From Geotoga petraea (GTDB taxonomy: Bacteria > Thermotogota > Thermotogae > Petrotogales > Petrotogaceae), in the NCBI RefSeq assembly GCF_900102615.1, contig NZ_FMYV01000008.1, positions 1 to 64,000 on the forward strand: DNA of 64,000 nt. Direction: 5' to 3'. Below, one piece after another: positions 56,541 through 64,000 of the stretch (the stretch's first letter is position 1; each line of letters opens with the position of its first letter). The notes under the pieces are model-generated. The model had not been told where the DNA came from, did not search any database, and saw nothing but the letters and a program-made list of their open reading frames with translations. The translations under genes and the position numbers were made by a program.

Positions 56541-56608
56541 ATATTTGTAGTTAGCAATCTTATGTTACGAATGATAAAACATTATTTTCGGAGGTGTAAC
56601 TTAAATAA

Positions 56609-56746
56609 ATGGACAAAAAGAAGAATATTGTTTTAAAAGCTGAAAATATAAGCGAAGAAATATATGAAGATATTTTCGAACAGTATTTTGATTCAGAAGA
56701 AGAAGATATAATCGGAGGTGAAGAAAATGAGATTGAATCCAAATGA
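56609..56746 (+). CDS. Small acidic protein upstream of clpC
   Basis: A 45-codon frame starting MDKKKNIVLKAENISEEIY and ending in an acidic stretch DSEEEDIIGG. Its stop lies 18 bases inside clpC, and the clpC ribosome site is within it, so the two could be translationally coupled. A GGAGGTG site is present but about 14 bases from the ATG, longer than ideal. No family is recognised. A leader role or a non-coding leader is possible. Confidence 0.45.
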   Translation: MDKKKNIVLKAENISEEIYEDIFEQYFDSEEEDIIGGEENEIESK

Positions 56747-59231
56747 TTTTACAGAAAAAGCGCTAAAAGCCTTACAAGATGCTCAAACTTTTCTTGCAAG
56801 TACCCAAAGCAATTTGATGAAACCTGAGCATTTGCTTTATTCTGTTGTGGAACAAGACGACAAATATGTAAACGAGATTTTTGATGTGGAAGATTTAGAT
56901 AGTTTGTTGAATGATTTAGACAATGCAATATCAGAAGATATAGGAATGAGATATTCAGGACCAGTAGGCGGGCTTTATTTGTCTAACAACTTGGCGAGAG
57001 CGCTGGAAATAGCCAAAAAAGAATTGAGAAAATTAAATCAACACAAAATTTCTTTGATGGGAATTGTGCTGGGAATTTTTCTCGAGAAGAATTCAATGGC
57101 TTCTAAAATACTTAACAAATATACAAATGAAAAAATTATAAGAAAGCAGTTGAAAAAACAAATTGACGAAAACGACGAAGAGGATTCTTCAAGACAAAGA
57201 GATCCTTTAAAAAAATATACTATCGATTTGACAGAAGAAGCTTCTAAAGGGAAGTTAACTCCTGTTATAGGAAGGGAAAAAGAAATTCAGAGAATTATTG
57301 AAATTCTTTCCAGAAAAACTAAGAACAACCCTGTTTTAGTCGGAGATGCTGGTGTTGGTAAGACAGCTATTATAGAAGGATTAGCTCAAAAAGTTGTTGA
57401 GGAAGACGCGCCTTATTATCTTAAAGACAAGAAAATTTTTCAGCTGGATATGACTGGACTTATAGCGGGAACAAAGTTTAGAGGAGAATTCGAAGAAAGA
57501 CTGAAAAGTGTTTTAGACAGAGCAAAAAAATTGAAAGATGAAGCAATCATTTTTATAGATGAATTACAAATGCTTATGGGGGCTGGTGCAACAGAAGGTA
57601 GCACTATGGATGCTGCAAATATTTTGAAGCCTTCTCTTGCAAGAGGTGAAATAAAAGTTATTGGTGCTACTACTATGGAGGAATATAGAAAATATATAGA
57701 AAAAGACAAGGCTTTTGCAAGAAGATTTCAACCAATAGACATTGGTGAGCCTTCTGTAGAAAATGCAATTCAAATATTGGAAGGACTTAAAGATTCTTAC
57801 GAAAAACACCACGGTGTCGAGATAACTGATGGAGCTGTTAAAGCAGCTGTTAACCTTTCTCACAGATATATAACAGATAGGTTTTTGCCAGATAAGGCTA
57901 TCGATCTTATAGACGAAGCCTCTGCAAAGGTAAAACTCAAAATAAACACAAAACCTGGTGAAATTAGAGAAATTGAGAAAAAACTTCTTAGCTTAGAAGA
58001 TGAAATAAATAAATTGACTATAGACAAACAATATGAAGAAGCAGCAAGAAAAAAAGCTGAATATTTCGATGTTCAAAAAGAGCTTGAAGCTGCTAAAAAA
58101 ATGGCTGAACAGAACAAAGAAAAAGACAATATTAGTGAAAAAGTAGATGAAGAAACTATTGCATACGTTGTTCAACAGTGGACAGGCATCCCTGTTACAA
58201 AGATGTTGAGCGATGAAAGAGAAAAACTCATAAATCTTGAAGACGAACTACACAAAAGAATGGTCGATCAAAATGAAGCAGTTAATATTATTTCAGAAAC
58301 TATAAGAAAATCAAGAGCAGGCTTAAAAGACCCAAGAAGACCTCTTGGAAGTTTCTTGTTCTTAGGTCCAACTGGTGTTGGTAAAACTGAGCTGGCCAAG
58401 TCCATTGCTGATTATCTTTTTGGTGATGAATCAGCACTTATAAGAATAGATATGAGTGAATACATGGAAAAATATTCTGTTTCCAGACTTATTGGTGCAG
58501 CTCCAGGATATGTAGGCTATGAAGAAGGCGGACAATTAACAGAAAAAGTAAGAAGAAAACCTTATTCAGTTATTTTGTTGGATGAAATAGAAAAAGCACA
58601 CCCAGATATTTTCAATATTTTACTACAAATCATGGATGATGGAAGATTAACAGATTCCCAAGGTAGAACTGTTAACTTCTCCAATACTATAATAATAATG
58701 ACATCTAATCTTGGTTCTGAGCTTATAAGTAAATCCAAAAAAACAGTTGGATTTATAGAAGAAAATGCTGAGAATTATAAAGACATTAAAGAACAGGTTA
58801 TGTCTTCTGTGAAGAAGGCCTTCAGACCAGAATTTATAAACAGATTAGATGATACTATCGTTTTCAAACCATTGTCTATGGAAGATATGAAGGCAATTGT
58901 AGATATAATGGTGGGAAGATTGGAAGAAAGACTAATAGAGAAGAAGCTAACTATAAAAGTTTCTGATGCTGCGAAAAAAGAACTTGCTGAAAAAGGTTTT
59001 GACCCTGTTTTTGGAGCTAGACCTTTGAGAAGAGTTATTGAAAGGGATATTGAAACCCCTCTTGCTAACAAAATAATCATGGCAGAAATACAAGAAAACG
59101 ACGAAGTCTTAGTAGAGTTAGAAAACAACCAGTTAGTCGTTAAAAAAGGTAAAAGTAAAAACAAGAAAAAAGGGACCGAAGATGGAAGTAAAGCAAAGGT
59201 AAAAGAAACTGAAGACCAGAAATCTGAATAA
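56727..59231 (+). CDS. clpC: ATP-dependent Clp protease ATPase subunit ClpC
   Basis: Hexameric unfoldase of 834 residues. The N domain (about 1-145) is followed by AAA-1 with Walker [10 protein letters not shown], then a short UVR-like middle segment (about 410-450) rather than a long ClpB coiled coil. AAA-2 has Walker [21 protein letters not shown] contains the VGF tripeptide expected of the ClpP-docking loop. The tail after residue 800 is Lys/Glu-rich. ATG at 56727 follows GGAGG by 8 bases; the GTG at 56718 is in that site. No clpP is in the window. Confidence 0.95.
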   Translation: MRLNPNDFTEKALKALQDAQTFLASTQSNLMKPEHLLYSVVEQDDKYVNEIFDVEDLDSLLNDLDNAISEDIGMRYSGPVGGLYLSNNLARALEIAKKELRKLNQHKISLMGIVLGIFLEKNSMASKILNKYTNEKIIRKQLKKQIDENDEEDSSRQRDPLKKYTIDLTEEASKGKLTPVIGREKEIQRIIEILSRKTKNNPVLVGDAGVGKTAIIEGLAQKVVEEDAPYYLKDKKIFQLDMTGLIAGTKFRGEFEERLKSVLDRAKKLKDEAIIFIDELQMLMGAGATEGSTMDAANILKPSLARGEIKVIGATTMEEYRKYIEKDKAFARRFQPIDIGEPSVENAIQILEGLKDSYEKHHGVEITDGAVKAAVNLSHRYITDRFLPDKAIDLIDEASAKVKLKINTKPGEIREIEKKLLSLEDEINKLTIDKQYEEAARKKAEYFDVQKELEAAKKMAEQNKEKDNISEKVDEETIAYVVQQWTGIPVTKMLSDEREKLINLEDELHKRMVDQNEAVNIISETIRKSRAGLKDPRRPLGSFLFLGPTGVGKTELAKSIADYLFGDESALIRIDMSEYMEKYSVSRLIGAAPGYVGYEEGGQLTEKVRRKPYSVILLDEIEKAHPDIFNILLQIMDDGRLTDSQGRTVNFSNTIIIMTSNLGSELISKSKKTVGFIEENAENYKDIKEQVMSSVKKAFRPEFINRLDDTIVFKPLSMEDMKAIVDIMVGRLEERLIEKKLTIKVSDAAKKELAEKGFDPVFGARPLRRVIERDIETPLANKIIMAEIQENDEVLVELENNQLVVKKGKSKNKKKGTEDGSKAKVKETEDQKSE

Positions 59232-59251
59232 AAACAATGGATAACATAATA

Positions 59252-59282
59252 AATGCCCCCGCTTAGCGGGGGCTTGTTTTTA
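59252..59282 (+). terminator. Terminator between clpC and rubredoxin, probably bidirectional
   Basis: GCCCCCGC-tta-GCGGGGGC at about 59254-59273, followed by TTGTTTTTA on the plus strand and ATTTATTAT on the minus strand. Confidence 0.85.
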
Positions 59283-59444
59283 TTATTCAAAAACTTCAAA
59301 ATCTTCTTTGCTTGCACCACAAATTGGACATACCCAATCTTCTGGAAGATCATCAAATGATGTTCCTGGTTCTACACCGTTATCTGGGTCTCCTTGTTCT
59401 GGATCGTAAATATATCCACATATAATACATCTGTACTTTTTCAT
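59283..59444 (-). CDS. Rubredoxin
   Basis: A 53-residue iron protein with two CxxCG pairs, [12 protein letters not shown] and [11 protein letters not shown], giving the Fe(Cys)4 site. It passes electrons to superoxide reductase and rubrerythrin, whose genes precede it in the operon. ATG at 59444 follows GGGAG by 8-9 bases; the longer frame from 59513 overlaps the upstream gene and is rejected. Confidence 0.95.
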   Translation of the reverse strand: MKKYRCIICGYIYDPEQGDPDNGVEPGTSFDDLPEDWVCPICGASKEDFEVFE

Positions 59445-59479
59445 TGGAATCACTCCCTTGTATTTTAAATGAGTGTATG

Positions 59480-59833
59480 TTATTCTACCTCTATTTTTTT
59501 GCTTGCTTCCCAAAGTCCGTGAATGTTACAATGAGACATTACTAACAATGTTCCTGATTTTGGTAATTTGATTTTTGTTTTTACTTTAGGTTCTCCAACA
59601 ACAGGTCCAAACTCGTATCTTCCTACGTGAACTGTGTTAGGGTCTCCATCGTAATGTACATATAAGTCCATCCATTCTATATGATGTTCTACTGTGTTAG
59701 GATGGGCAATTTCTTTTCCAACTTCTACTTCAACCATAAATGGTTCGTCTTTTTTTACTTTTTCAGGGCTATCGATAGTTGGTACATGTTTTTCGTTTTT
59801 AAAATCGTCTTTTTTAATGATGTCACCAAACAT
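59480..59833 (-). CDS. Superoxide reductase (neelaredoxin / class II desulfoferrodoxin)
   Basis: A 117-residue protein with the catalytic iron ligands in place: [16 protein letters not shown] and SHCNIHG, giving four His and one Cys. It lacks the N-terminal desulforedoxin domain of class I enzymes. It reduces superoxide to hydrogen peroxide using rubredoxin electrons. Middle gene of the rubrerythrin operon, 22 bases after rubrerythrin. Confidence 0.93.
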   Translation of the reverse strand: MFGDIIKKDDFKNEKHVPTIDSPEKVKKDEPFMVEVEVGKEIAHPNTVEHHIEWMDLYVHYDGDPNTVHVGRYEFGPVVGEPKVKTKIKLPKSGTLLVMSHCNIHGLWEASKKIEVE

Positions 59834-59855
59834 ACTTAAATCCCCCTTTTAATAA

Positions 59856-60374
59856 TTATTTGTTTGAAAATGATGTAAACATCTCTTTTTTTGCACCACA
59901 AACTGGACATTTTTCTGGAGCTGCGTCCCAAGTTGTGTAGCCACAAACTTCACATATAAAATAAGTTTTCCCTTCGATATCTTTTCCTTCTGTTGCTTTT
60001 TGTTTTGCTTCTGCGTACATACCTTCATGTATTTTTTCTGCTTCAAGAGCAAAGTGAGTGCTTCTTACTGCTTCTGGTTCTTCTTGGAAATCAGCAGAGT
60101 TGTTGTAAACTGGGTACATTTCTTTAATTTCGAAGTCTTCTCCTTCTCTTGAGCTTTCAAGATTTTCTTCTGTTGAGCCAACATAACCTAAAGCTTTGAA
60201 ATGGTTTTTAGCGTGAACGTATTCTGCGTGTGCTATTGCCCTCCACATATTAGCTAAGTTGTCCAAACCCTTTTTTTCTGCTTCATCAGCAAAAATCAAA
60301 TATTTCATATGTGCTTTAGACTCACCACAATAAGCTTCTTCCAAAAACTGTCTAGTCATGTCTCTTTTAACCAT
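59856..60374 (-). CDS. Rubrerythrin
   Basis: A 172-residue peroxide reductase. The N-terminal ferritin-like four-helix bundle binds two irons (EEAYCGESKAHMKY, AHAEYVHAKNH, FALEAEKIHEGMY). The C-terminal rubredoxin-like domain has CEVCGYTTWDAAPEKCPVCG. It detoxifies hydrogen peroxide in anaerobes, complementing the superoxide reductase downstream. ATG at 60374 is 7 bases after AGGGGTG; the GTG at 60383 is in that site. Confidence 0.95.
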   Translation of the reverse strand: MVKRDMTRQFLEEAYCGESKAHMKYLIFADEAEKKGLDNLANMWRAIAHAEYVHAKNHFKALGYVGSTEENLESSREGEDFEIKEMYPVYNNSADFQEEPEAVRSTHFALEAEKIHEGMYAEAKQKATEGKDIEGKTYFICEVCGYTTWDAAPEKCPVCGAKKEMFTSFSNK

Positions 60375-60406
60375 AAAATTCACCCCTTTTTAGATTAATT
60401 TATACA

Positions 60407-60445
60407 AGTTAATTATAACATTTATTTTTGTAAATTATGTTACAA
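60407..60445 (-). promoter_or_regulatory. Rubrerythrin promoter with inverted repeat
   Basis: A TATAAT box on the minus strand lies near 60412-60417. Just upstream, TTGTAA (60428-60433) and TTACAA (60440-60445) form a 6-base inverted repeat with a 6-base spacer. This is the size and place of a redox or peroxide-responsive operator. The regulator is not identified. Confidence 0.45.
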
Positions 60446-60473
60446 TTTTTGCATTTCAAGGAGTAAATTTTGA

Positions 60474-62291
60474 TTAAAATTCGATTGAATCGAAATTTCC
60501 TTTGAAACTCTTTATGAATTCTTTTGTTTTGTCCAAGTCTTCCAAGATACCCTTGATATTGTTTATGAATTCTTTAACAGATGCAGAGATTTCTTCCGCG
60601 GTAGCAGAACCTTCTTCGGATATAGCTAACAAGTTTTGTACGCTACTTGTAAGTTGTGTTAATTTATCGCCTTCGCTTTGAAGCTCTTTTAATATACTTT
60701 CTATATCTTTTGAAATTACTTTTATGTCTTCTGAAGAAGTTAGATTGGATTTTGAACTTTCTTTTAGTCTAACAGCTTCTTCTTTCATTTGATCGTATTC
60801 TCTATCCACATTATCTGTGAGTTTTTTAATTCCTTTTGAAATATTTCCCAATATTGAAGCTATTTGATTTGCTGCATTTTTAGAAGACTCTGCCAATTTT
60901 CTTATTTCATCTGCAACTACGGCAAAACCTTTTCCAGCCTCTCCGGCTCTTGCAGCTTCAATAGCGGCATTTAGAGCTAAAAGATCTGTTTGTTCTGCTA
61001 TGTTGCTGACTGTTTCAACAACATTCATGATTTCGTTTGCACCTTTGTCCAAGCTTTTTGATTCATCGACTAATTCGTTGAACCTTCCACTCATAAGTTC
61101 TATTCCATCTGAAGCTTTTTCAACCATTTTGGATGATTCTGTTATGTTATCTACGGCCTTGTCTAAAGAAGTGACCATTTCGCTTTCTCTATTTATTATG
61201 GACTGTATTGAATTTACGTTTGATTCTACAACATCTGAAATTTGTTGGGCGTCTTCACTTATTTGAACAGAACTTGTGGCAACTTGCTCAACTAATTCAC
61301 CCATTGAGTCTGAAAGTTCTCTCATCTCGTTTGCCCTTTCTCCAACTTTTGAAGTGAAAGTGTCAATCTCTTCAACGTCTCCAACAAAATCTATGAAAAG
61401 ACCGCTTAAAGTAGTTCTTAATTCTTCAAGCTTTTTAGTCTGTTCTTCTAATGATTTTTCACCTTTAACGAGCATTGGAGAGTTGTAATTTTTATTTTTC
61501 ATGTTTTCTATGGATTTTTCACTTGACTTTAAAGCGTTAGTGTACATATTTCCCATGAAGAAAAAAATAGCTCCAGCACCAACTCCAGTTAAAATACTGG
61601 ATAACCACGATGAATCTATAAACATGTTTAAAACCAAGGAAAGTATAAAAGCACTCAAGAAAACTAAAAAAGTTGTTGAACTAACAAACTTTCTCAAGAC
61701 ACCAAATCCCATTACGCTGAAAAATTTGACTTTTTTGATTTCTGCGTATGGTTTTGAAGCTTTCACCCTTACTTTCATAAAACTACCTTCACTGTCTGAA
61801 CCTTGGTCTAATATTTCGTATTCCATGTTATCGTTGAAATAATCTGCTGCTCCTTCTAAAAGACCCAAAAAGTAATATCTCATATCTCTAAATGATGAAT
61901 AAGTAACAATTGCAACTTTTTCACTCTCTATATCAAAATCAATTCTTGGTGGTCTTGCACCAGGAATTCTTTTTGTTAAAGATTTATGCACGTCGTTCAT
62001 AGCCGCTAAAAAAGATAGAAGGCCTTCTCTTTTGAAAAAATTTGGGTAATATGAATAAAATGTGTTGATGTTTTTCTTACCCATTTCTTTTAGAATTTCT
62101 TCTTTAGTCTTGCCTGTTCCATTTGAAATTGTGTCCACCATGCTGTAAACTTTTTTGTCTTCTACTTCTTCGGTTGGTGTGAAGTATTTATCCGTTGGTA
62201 TGTTTACATTATTCATTGCTTTGTCAACTAAGTTATCCCCAAATAACTTTCTCCAAGTGTCGATCCATGTTCCTACGACCATTCCCTTCAT
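60474..62291 (-). CDS. H-NOX (haem gas sensor) chemotaxis receptor
   Basis: A 605-residue receptor. Residues 1 to about 185 are an H-NOX domain starting [13 protein letters not shown]. The proximal haem ligand is His102 (NDVHKSLTK) and the propionate motif YxSxR is Tyr131-Ser133-Arg135. The distal oxygen-binding residues Trp9, Asn74 and Tyr140 are all present at the same numbers as in the Thermoanaerobacter H-NOX structure. Two membrane helices (about 210-255) follow, then a signalling domain with [20 protein letters not shown]. Both ends face the cytoplasm. Ends 99 bases before rubrerythrin. GGAGG before ATG and an extended -10 at 62343-62348. Confidence 0.95.
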   Translation of the reverse strand: MKGMVVGTWIDTWRKLFGDNLVDKAMNNVNIPTDKYFTPTEEVEDKKVYSMVDTISNGTGKTKEEILKEMGKKNINTFYSYYPNFFKREGLLSFLAAMNDVHKSLTKRIPGARPPRIDFDIESEKVAIVTYSSFRDMRYYFLGLLEGAADYFNDNMEYEILDQGSDSEGSFMKVRVKASKPYAEIKKVKFFSVMGFGVLRKFVSSTTFLVFLSAFILSLVLNMFIDSSWLSSILTGVGAGAIFFFMGNMYTNALKSSEKSIENMKNKNYNSPMLVKGEKSLEEQTKKLEELRTTLSGLFIDFVGDVEEIDTFTSKVGERANEMRELSDSMGELVEQVATSSVQISEDAQQISDVVESNVNSIQSIINRESEMVTSLDKAVDNITESSKMVEKASDGIELMSGRFNELVDESKSLDKGANEIMNVVETVSNIAEQTDLLALNAAIEAARAGEAGKGFAVVADEIRKLAESSKNAANQIASILGNISKGIKKLTDNVDREYDQMKEEAVRLKESSKSNLTSSEDIKVISKDIESILKELQSEGDKLTQLTSSVQNLLAISEEGSATAEEISASVKEFINNIKGILEDLDKTKEFIKSFKGNFDSIEF

Positions 62292-62372
62292 ATAAAAAAC
62301 CTCCGTTTATAAGTGTTATGATATAGCCTTTTTCCTGACTAAATTATATCATAATGTCTTTTATAATTCATT

Positions 62373-62684
62373 TTAACTTTTTACTTCGATAATTTTATCC
62401 AGTTTGGTCATCTTAATTAACTTTAAAACGTTTTCTGTTGGCCTATACAATTGCATCTTTTTGTTGTTGTCTTTTAGATATTTGTAAAATTTCACAAGAA
62501 GTCCTATTCCCGAACTATCTAAATAGTTGAGTTTTTTAAGGTCGAAAACTACCTTTTCATTTTTTGTGTTTTTTATCTTTTTTTGAATCTCAATTGTTAC
62601 TTGATTTATGTTGTATACGTCTAAATCTCCTTCAAAATAAATCCAGAAGGAATTATCGCTCATTTCTTCAAATTGTAAGTTCAT
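62373..62684 (-). CDS. STAS-domain anti-sigma-factor antagonist
   Basis: A 103-residue SpoIIAA/RsbV-like protein. The phosphorylatable Ser lies in NYLDSSGIGLLVKFYK, the standard STAS signature. Such proteins release sigma factors or regulate two-component outputs when dephosphorylated. GGAGGAG is upstream of ATG. The divergent neighbour is a GAF protein that could belong to the same partner-switching pathway. Confidence 0.9.
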   Translation of the reverse strand: MNLQFEEMSDNSFWIYFEGDLDVYNINQVTIEIQKKIKNTKNEKVVFDLKKLNYLDSSGIGLLVKFYKYLKDNNKKMQLYRPTENVLKLIKMTKLDKIIEVKS

Positions 62685-62902
62685 TTTTTAGCTCCTCCTT
62701 AAAAAATAATATTTGATTATATATTATATTTTACCATTTTTTAATAAATTTATAATTTTCTATTATAAATTTTTTTAAATGTTGTGTTATATTTTAATAT
62801 AAATTTTTACTATTTAATTTATCAAGATAATTCAGGCATCTTTTTTATTTAATGAGAGTTATAGTATAATATTATTAACAGAAAAATTTTGGAGATGATT
62901 TT
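62685..62902. promoter_or_regulatory. Divergent AT-rich promoter region
   Basis: Short intergenic region between the STAS gene and the GAF gene. AGTATAAT (TATAAT at 62865-62870) and a TTTGGAGATG ribosome site serve the rightward gene. No repeat-family element is seen. Confidence 0.5.
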
Positions 62903-64000
62903 ATGTTTGAAAATTTAATGGGTATCATAGCAAATGAAGATCCTACTAATTTGTTGAGAATAATTTCAAAAGAAATCTCTGAACAACTATATAAAAAGAT
63001 CAACAAACATAATTTAATCTTTATATACGAGCCTGCCAGAGAAGTTCTCAGGCTTATGGGTTCTTCTGTAGATTGTGATAAGCTTAGAGGTTTCAAAATC
63101 TACATGGCAGAAACTGAAGATTTACACGATTCTATTTTTCAAAAAAAGAAAACTGTTTACCCTCTCAAAGAAGATGAAAAAATTGGATGTTTGAAAGAAG
63201 AGTCTCAAATATATATATATCCAATTTACGCAAACGACACTTTTCTTGGTGCGGTTGGCCTTTTTGAAGATGACTATAATTTAGAGGAGATAAACTCCAA
63301 TTTTTCTACATATGCCGTGCTTATGAATCTTGTTATGGAAGCTCTTTCTATTGAAGAGTTGAGAGAAAAAGTTACTTTGTTAGAAAATTTAACGGAAGTT
63401 ATAGAAGATATATTGGACAGAGAAAAACTTATCAAAAAGATAGTAAGCGAAATACACAACTTTTTGCATGCACAAGTCAGTGCTTTTTGGGAGTATGATG
63501 AAGAATCCGAAAAACTCGTATTAAAATATGTCGAAGGAATTCATGATGAAAACATTTTAAAACACGAATTGAACTTATATGGTTCTTATGAAGGCGAAAC
63601 TTTGTTTGGATCATCGGAAAAAATTGTTATAGGTAGAAGGTTTTATAATAATAAAGAAAAGGCTTTTGAAATAGACTATAGATCATCTATGTATTCAAAG
63701 ATTGTTTCCGATGGAAAATCACTCGGTGTTATAGCAATATACAACAGAGAAAAAAACTATGGATACAGACCTTACAAACACTTTGACAATTTAGACTTGA
63801 CTTTTTTAACAGATGCTTGTAAGAGAGCTGGAGTTGCAATAAACAGAATTTATTTATACGAAAAACTTCAAACTGAGGTTCAAAAACTCAAAAAATTTAA
63901 AAAAAGCAACGAACAGTTGATAAATCTTCAAAAAACACAGCTTGAAAAGACAAACGCTCTACACAAAATATCTCAAGCAATAAAGTCCACTTATGATATA
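62903..64000 (+). CDS. GAF-domain protein, truncated by the right window edge
   Basis: An open frame of at least 366 codons starting MFENLMGIIANEDPTNLL after TTTGGAGATGATTTT, running to the window end without a stop. The first 150 residues look like a degenerate GAF domain. A second GAF (about 155-320) is recognisable from HAQVSAFWEYDEESEKLVLK, SDGKSLGVIAIYNRE and FLTDACKRAGVAINR. A coiled coil then starts (YEKLQTEVQKLKKF). The output domain is off the window; a phosphatase (RsbU-like), kinase or cyclase is possible given the STAS gene beside it. Confidence 0.8.
   Translation, partial: MFENLMGIIANEDPTNLLRIISKEISEQLYKKINKHNLIFIYEPAREVLRLMGSSVDCDKLRGFKIYMAETEDLHDSIFQKKKTVYPLKEDEKIGCLKEESQIYIYPIYANDTFLGAVGLFEDDYNLEEINSNFSTYAVLMNLVMEALSIEELREKVTLLENLTEVIEDILDREKLIKKIVSEIHNFLHAQVSAFWEYDEESEKLVLKYVEGIHDENILKHELNLYGSYEGETLFGSSEKIVIGRRFYNNKEKAFEIDYRSSMYSKIVSDGKSLGVIAIYNREKNYGYRPYKHFDNLDLTFLTDACKRAGVAINRIYLYEKLQTEVQKLKKFKKSNEQLINLQKTQLEKTNALHKISQAIKSTYDI

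Noticed and set aside
58775-59356. 193-codon minus-strand frame inside clpC
   Set aside because: Pure antisense of the well-supported ClpC C-terminus.

Overview
The window is AT-rich bacterial DNA with tightly packed operons, good GGAGG-type ribosome sites and TTGACA/TATAAT promoters. It carries a Wzx/Wzy polysaccharide locus, ClpC, a rubrerythrin/superoxide reductase/rubredoxin operon, an H-NOX chemoreceptor, lipoproteins and Cache-type receptors. I read this as a low-GC anaerobe, most likely a mesophilic member of the Thermotogota (Petrotogaceae, Geotoga/Oceanotoga-like); a clostridium cannot be excluded from sequence alone. No rRNA, tRNA or CRISPR array was seen.

Layout. 1-2.3 kb: remnants of a selfish or toxin-antitoxin type region (a broken Rpn-family gene, a truncated HigB-like toxin with an intact XRE antitoxin, an intact Rpn gene, a small HTH protein). 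3-29 kb, all on the minus strand: a large polysaccharide locus. It encodes an initiating sugar-phosphate transferase, a formyltransferase-like protein, a polysaccharide deacetylase, glycosyltransferases, UDP-L-FucNAc synthesis (CapE/CapF/WecB-like), Wzy, a sialyltransferase-like protein, nonulosonic acid synthesis (a NeuA-phosphatase fusion and NeuB), dTDP-3-amino-3,6-dideoxyhexose synthesis (ketoisomerase, aminotransferase, RmlA, RmlB, possibly a GNAT), Wzx, an ATP-grasp protein and ManC. A self-contained NitT/TauT-type ABC importer operon with its own promoter and regulator is wedged in at 6.5-10.6 kb, upstream of and probably cotranscribed with GNAT-rmlA-rmlB.

30-36 kb: two paralogous 612-614-residue Wzz-like chain-length proteins separated by an AAA ATPase and an internally deleted RloB-like remnant. 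36-43 kb: two related large lipoproteins; the first is greatly expanded by internal repeats, and both sit between 41-base direct repeats. 43-54 kb: an alkaline-phosphatase-superfamily enzyme, a GGDEF protein, a chemoreceptor, a Fic protein, a HEPN/MNT pair and a second Rpn gene, separated by long repeat islands. 54-64 kb: GH31 glucosidase, ClpC, an oxygen-defence operon behind an H-NOX chemoreceptor, a STAS protein and a GAF protein cut by the window edge.

The strongest unexplained structures are the repeat islands. One family is a two-hairpin palindromic module. The other is a series of short hairpins whose stems differ completely from copy to copy, yet stay self-complementary and always carry the same GTTGTTGG tail. 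The best functional prediction is an oxygen-binding H-NOX chemoreceptor next to oxygen-detoxification genes; all seven diagnostic haem-pocket residues are present at canonical positions.
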